Assembly (NCBI GenBank): GCA_021773835.1
Contig: JAJFJQ010000051.1
Location: 186,001-250,000, forward strand
Source: Gammaproteobacteria bacterium
Lineage (GTDB): Bacteria; Pseudomonadota; Gammaproteobacteria; Ga0077536
Length of the DNA: 64,000 nucleotides
Reading direction: 5' to 3'
Both the position numbers and the translations under genes were made by a program. Within the stretch, counting starts at the first letter, position 1. Each line of letters begins with the position of its first letter. The notes under the pieces were generated by a model. That model was not told the origin of the DNA. It ran no database searches and worked only from the letters and a program-made list of their open reading frames with translations. This document shows positions 60,918 to 64,000 of this stretch, piece by piece.

Positions 60918-62213
60918 TTAACTGAGCCGATCTCGCAGCTGGAAGTAACGCACCGACGCGCCGAGGAGCCAGGGCTTGCCACTGTACAGGGACCGCGTGT
61001 GGAAAGCGGGATCACTGAAGGCGCAGTTACCCTCGGCCTTACCCAGCAGCTGCAAACCGAGCCGATTACCCATATAGCTCGCGAGGCATATACCCGAACC
61101 ACAGTAGCCCATCGCGTAGTAGGCGCCATCCTGTTTTCCCATATGCGGCAAACGGTCAAAGGTATAACCGACAAAACCCATCCAGGTATGACTGATCTTG
61201 ACGTCCTCAAGTTGCGGGAATATGCGCAGCATTTCCCGCCTGAGCGCAGGCAGACTTTTAACGGGGTCGGACTCAAACACCGATACCCGACCGCCAAACA
61301 ATAAACTGCGACCATCGGGTGAGCGCCGAAAATACACCACCACCTTGCGCGTATCGCCGAACACCCTCTGCCCAGGCATCAACTGGTTTGCACGCAACAG
61401 ATCCATCGGCTCGGTCGCCAGCATGTAACTGCCAATCGGAATAATCCGCCGTCGTTGCCATGGCGTTACGCTGCCGGTATAGCCATTGGTTGCTACAACC
61501 AGGTCTCGGGCATGAATAGCTCCGCGGTTAGTGCTGACCTTGAATCCGTCACTGGTTTTCTCGACCCGGGTAGCCTCGCAGTAAGAAATTACTTGTGACC
61601 CACTTTTTAACGCGAGTTTCAGCAGGCCCGAATGATACTTGAGCGGATCCAGCGAGCAATGGCGGTCATTTACGAGCCCTCCATAGTAATACTCGCTATC
61701 GATTTCACCGGCTTGGTCACGCGCTGTCACAACTCGTAAATCCTGCTCGAGCCCGGGTGGTTGCTGACGCGTAGAAGCGACAAGCTTGCGAAACTGGCGG
61801 GGACTATGTGCGCCAGTGAAGCGCCCACATTGTCGATAATCGCAATCGATATCCTGCTCGGCAACATACTCGCCCAGCCAGTCGAGCGCATTTCGCGCCT
61901 CCTTTACCAGCGCATACGCACCAGCATTGCCATAGCGTCGACTCAGTTCGTCATAGCCTGGTTTGATCTCACCACTAATCTGGCCACCGTTACGCGTACT
62001 GCAACCCCAGCCGGCAGCCTCCGCATCAATCACGGTAGTTTGTCGACCTGCGCTCGCAGTTAGCAGCGCACAATGCAAACCGGTGTACCCGGAACCAATC
62101 ACTAATACATCTGTTCTCGTGGGTAGCGAGTTATCACCCGTTTCCGATCTTTCCGTCCGATCCCACCAATACGGTTCGGACTTAAAGTCTTCACTGGTAA
62201 AAGGATAATTCAT
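60918..62213 (-). CDS. FAD-dependent amine/amino acid oxidase (DadA/PuuB-like)
   Basis: 431 residues. The FAD motif is DVLVIGSGYTGLHCALL near residue 35, followed by the Glu/Asp TTVIDAEAAGWGCSTRNGGQISGEIKPGY, which is the histidyl/Arg-rich segment of gamma-glutamylputrescine oxidoreductase (PuuB) and related proteins. The C-terminal GYTFDRLPHMGKQDGAYYAMGYCGSGICLASYMG closes the FAD site. These enzymes oxidise secondary or primary amines with release of H2O2 and an aldehyde or imine. No aminotransferase, aldehyde dehydrogenase or glutamylputrescine synthetase is adjacent, so the substrate is open. Confidence 0.87.
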   Translation of the reverse strand: MNYPFTSEDFKSEPYWWDRTERSETGDNSLPTRTDVLVIGSGYTGLHCALLTASAGRQTTVIDAEAAGWGCSTRNGGQISGEIKPGYDELSRRYGNAGAYALVKEARNALDWLGEYVAEQDIDCDYRQCGRFTGAHSPRQFRKLVASTRQQPPGLEQDLRVVTARDQAGEIDSEYYYGGLVNDRHCSLDPLKYHSGLLKLALKSGSQVISYCEATRVEKTSDGFKVSTNRGAIHARDLVVATNGYTGSVTPWQRRRIIPIGSYMLATEPMDLLRANQLMPGQRVFGDTRKVVVYFRRSPDGRSLLFGGRVSVFESDPVKSLPALRREMLRIFPQLEDVKISHTWMGFVGYTFDRLPHMGKQDGAYYAMGYCGSGICLASYMGNRLGLQLLGKAEGNCAFSDPAFHTRSLYSGKPWLLGASVRYFQLRDRLS

Positions 62214-62481
62214 CGAAATCCATACTAATTGCAGATGTTTTCAGGCTACATCAGGGTTGACTGTTTTCAAACAATTGCACTGCTTACGCGCTACGGCAGA
62301 CGAACTTCGGCGAACGGCGAGGGTCTCTTATGAAGCTTAGGGAACATCGCCCACATATCCACTTAAGCATGAAAATAAATCGATTAGCAAAAAAACTTTC
62401 TGCTTGGACAGAGGAACCAGGGCTCTGCGCTGCCGGCCCGCCGTGTTTGAAGTGCGGACCAAGATGCTTCGAAGGGAGTAC

Positions 62482-63720
62482 CTACTCCGCGGTCACCACT
62501 AGCGATGAGTTCTGACCACCGAATCCGAACGCGTTGACCTGGAGTGCCGCTATGCGGCCCTCGGCGGGCTGCTTTATTACGGCGTGAAGTTTTGCCACCT
62601 CCGGCATGAGCTCGCGCTCGTCGTAGGTGCCTGCGGTGGGCATGAGCGCGTTCTCGCGCATGCTATACAAGCCGACGAGTAATCCCAGCGCGCCGGCCGG
62701 GCCGTGGGGATGCCCGAAATTACCCTTCGGCGACATTACCCGCATCGGTGTGCTGCGCTCGCCATAGATCCGGTTAAGGGCCGCAAGCTCCGCGATGTCT
62801 CCGGCCGGGGTACCGGTTCCGTGCGCGACGACGGCATCGACGTCATCGGCGCCGCCCGGCAGGCTAGCGCTCGCGAGTGCCAATTCCATAACGCGTTGCT
62901 CCCATTTTCCCTCGGGCTCCGGCGACGACGGGTGGTAGCCGTCGGCGAGCGTCGCGTATCCGCGCAGCCGCCCATGGATCGTGGCGCCACGCTTGCGTGC
63001 ACGGTCGGCGCGTTCCAGCACGAACATTCCAGCACCCTCGCCGAGCATGACCCCAAAGCGCTCGATATTGAAGGGCCGGCAGGTTTTGTAGGGATCGGGT
63101 TGTGGCGTAAACATCTTGTTGTTTCTGGCACCGAAAAATAGCAGGGGGCTGATCGCGCAATCCGTACCCCCGGTGATGGCCACATCTACCTCACCCGATT
63201 CGATCATGCGGGCGGCGATGCCCATGGCGTCGTGGGAGGATGCGCAGGCGGTCGCAATGGACAGTAGCGGTCCATGCAGGCTCCAACGCAACGCAATGTG
63301 TGCGGCCGGCATATTGATCAACGATTTCACCATGAACTTCGAGTCCACCGCCTCCGGCCCATCGCAATCCAATCGACACTGATCCTCGGCATTGGTGTCG
63401 ACGCCGCCGAGTGCGCTGCCGACAACGACAGCAGTGCGGAAGGGATCAAAGGACTCAATGCCGGCGTCGACGACGGCCTGCACCGCGGCGGCAAGCGCGT
63501 ACTGGGAAAACGTCGCCGAGTTGCGGACGACCCGCTCCTCGGTCCATTTCAAAGGATCGAAGCCCTCGATGAGAGACATCCAGATATTTTCGTGCCCCTC
63601 ATCCTCCCAACGGACCGGTCCGGCTACGACCTTGCCTTGTGCAAGGTTACGGTTGAACGCTTCGATCTCCTGACCGATCGAAGAGATCACGCCGAGTCCC
63701 GTGATAGCTACGTTGTCCAA
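62482..63720 (-). CDS. Beta-ketoacyl-ACP synthase II-like (FabF family)
   Basis: 412 residues, complete. The thiolase-fold active site Cys-His-His is intact: Cys159 (IATACASSHDA), His300 (VVAHGTGTPAGD) and His337 (GNFGHPHGPAG), with Lys332 before the second His. The start DNVAITGLGVISSIGQ and the end NAFGFGGQNSSLVV are standard. KAS II extends acyl-ACP by two carbons using malonyl-ACP. No ACP, FabG or other fatty acid gene is adjacent, and the sequence diverges from housekeeping FabF (for example the DPYKTCRPFNIERFGVMLGEGAG segment), so it may belong to a specialised fatty acid or secondary lipid pathway. Confidence 0.88.
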   Translation of the reverse strand: MDNVAITGLGVISSIGQEIEAFNRNLAQGKVVAGPVRWEDEGHENIWMSLIEGFDPLKWTEERVVRNSATFSQYALAAAVQAVVDAGIESFDPFRTAVVVGSALGGVDTNAEDQCRLDCDGPEAVDSKFMVKSLINMPAAHIALRWSLHGPLLSIATACASSHDAMGIAARMIESGEVDVAITGGTDCAISPLLFFGARNNKMFTPQPDPYKTCRPFNIERFGVMLGEGAGMFVLERADRARKRGATIHGRLRGYATLADGYHPSSPEPEGKWEQRVMELALASASLPGGADDVDAVVAHGTGTPAGDIAELAALNRIYGERSTPMRVMSPKGNFGHPHGPAGALGLLVGLYSMRENALMPTAGTYDERELMPEVAKLHAVIKQPAEGRIAALQVNAFGFGGQNSSLVVTAE

Positions 63721-63804
63721 GTTGTCGCTCCTGATTAAGAGTTGCTCTGAGTATCTTGCGCCCGGTCGGTGCTTGATTCAAACGCGGCTAGGCCGCAGCT
63801 GCAA

Positions 63805-64000
63805 TTAAATGATCTGGCGCCAGGTATCTAAATCCTTAACGTTTAGATACGGGTTTTGGGCTTTCGTATCGGCCATGCTCGCAGTTGGGCTAGGTCCGTA
63901 GTTATGGCCCGGCAGCAGCAGCGTGTCGTCTGGTAAATTCCTCAGTTTTTCCATGCTGTGATACATGTCATCTTTGTTCGAGCCGGGCAAGTCAACCCGA
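63805..64000 (-). CDS. Metallo-beta-lactamase fold hydrolase, C-terminal part (truncated by window edge)
   Basis: Sixty-five codons of the C-terminus. The visible motif VDLPGSNKDDMYHSMEKLRNLPDDTLLLPGHNYGPSPT is the last part of the glyoxalase II/persulfide dioxygenase-type MBL fold, where LLPGHNY carries the final metal-binding His. The N-terminus with the H-x-H-x-D-H motif lies right of base 64000. Likely a Zn- or Fe-dependent hydrolase or sulfur dioxygenase; which one cannot be told. Confidence 0.75.
   Translation of the reverse strand, partial: RVDLPGSNKDDMYHSMEKLRNLPDDTLLLPGHNYGPSPTASMADTKAQNPYLNVKDLDTWRQII

Noticed and set aside
62330-62515. Plus-strand 61-residue frame with several Cys
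   Set aside because: It runs into the C-terminus of the convergent ketosynthase gene, and no family or ribosome site supports it.

Overview
The window reads as chromosomal DNA of a free-living or host-associated proteobacterium, most likely an uncultured gammaproteobacterium. The clues are two secreted proteins with a VPLPA-type (PEP-CTERM-like) sorting tail, several twin-arginine leaders, an OprB-type porin, and dense accessory catabolism. No rRNA, tRNA, ribosomal protein, phage, integrase or CRISPR array was seen, so the placement stays tentative. Moderate-to-high GC is judged by eye, not computed.

Layout. 1-5.3 kb: left-truncated Kef-type antiporter, divergent from a carboxymuconolactone decarboxylase/AhpD-like gene with an in-frame TGA at the second redox Cys position followed by a SECIS-like hairpin (candidate selenoprotein); then a Tat-exported flavoprotein, a Spinster-type MFS carrier and a 21-bp tandem repeat. 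5.3-12.8 kb: overlapping operon of SDR epimerase, HyuA, HyuB with a fused zinc ribbon, zinc alcohol dehydrogenase and an LLM flavin enzyme; this resembles an acetophenone/acetone carboxylase or hydantoinase system. 12.8-16.8 kb: EthD protein, Rieske oxygenase, D-aminoacylase-type amidohydrolase, a second AhpD-like protein. 17-22 kb: PLD-type nuclease, heme-oxygenase-like diiron protein, and a LysR-controlled operon of 3-hydroxyanthranilate dioxygenase, ACMSD-type decarboxylase and alpha/beta hydrolase. 22.9-29.4 kb: a minus-strand run of DUF1932 dehydrogenase, LLM enzyme, OprB porin, MetE-like protein, cupin and gamma-glutamyltransferase. 29.5-36.3 kb: LLM enzyme, FrnE, two SDRs, a sorted subtilisin-like protein and a divergent class III cyclase-like protein. 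36.4-47 kb: DUF1636 protein, methyltransferase, N,N-dimethylformamidase-like protein, three acyl-CoA dehydrogenases, LLM enzyme, quinone reductase and CaiB-type CoA transferase. 47-53.6 kb: membrane/lipid genes, a Tat-exported FMN-barrel protein and two divergent Ser/Thr kinases. 53.7-60.1 kb: amidase, reductases, an exported Rid-family protein, Nudix hydrolase, SnoaL-like protein and the fifth LLM enzyme. 60.2-64 kb: a pair of 105-bp inverted-repeat elements flanking a dead gene, then a DadA/PuuB-type oxidase, a KAS II-like ketosynthase and a right-truncated metallo-beta-lactamase-fold protein.

Taken together the region is a patchwork of short catabolic operons aimed at amides, cyclic imides or ketones, aromatic amines and CoA-linked acids. 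Five luciferase-like flavin oxidoreductases are scattered through it. Functional roles are inferred from family membership; substrates are not determined by the sequence.
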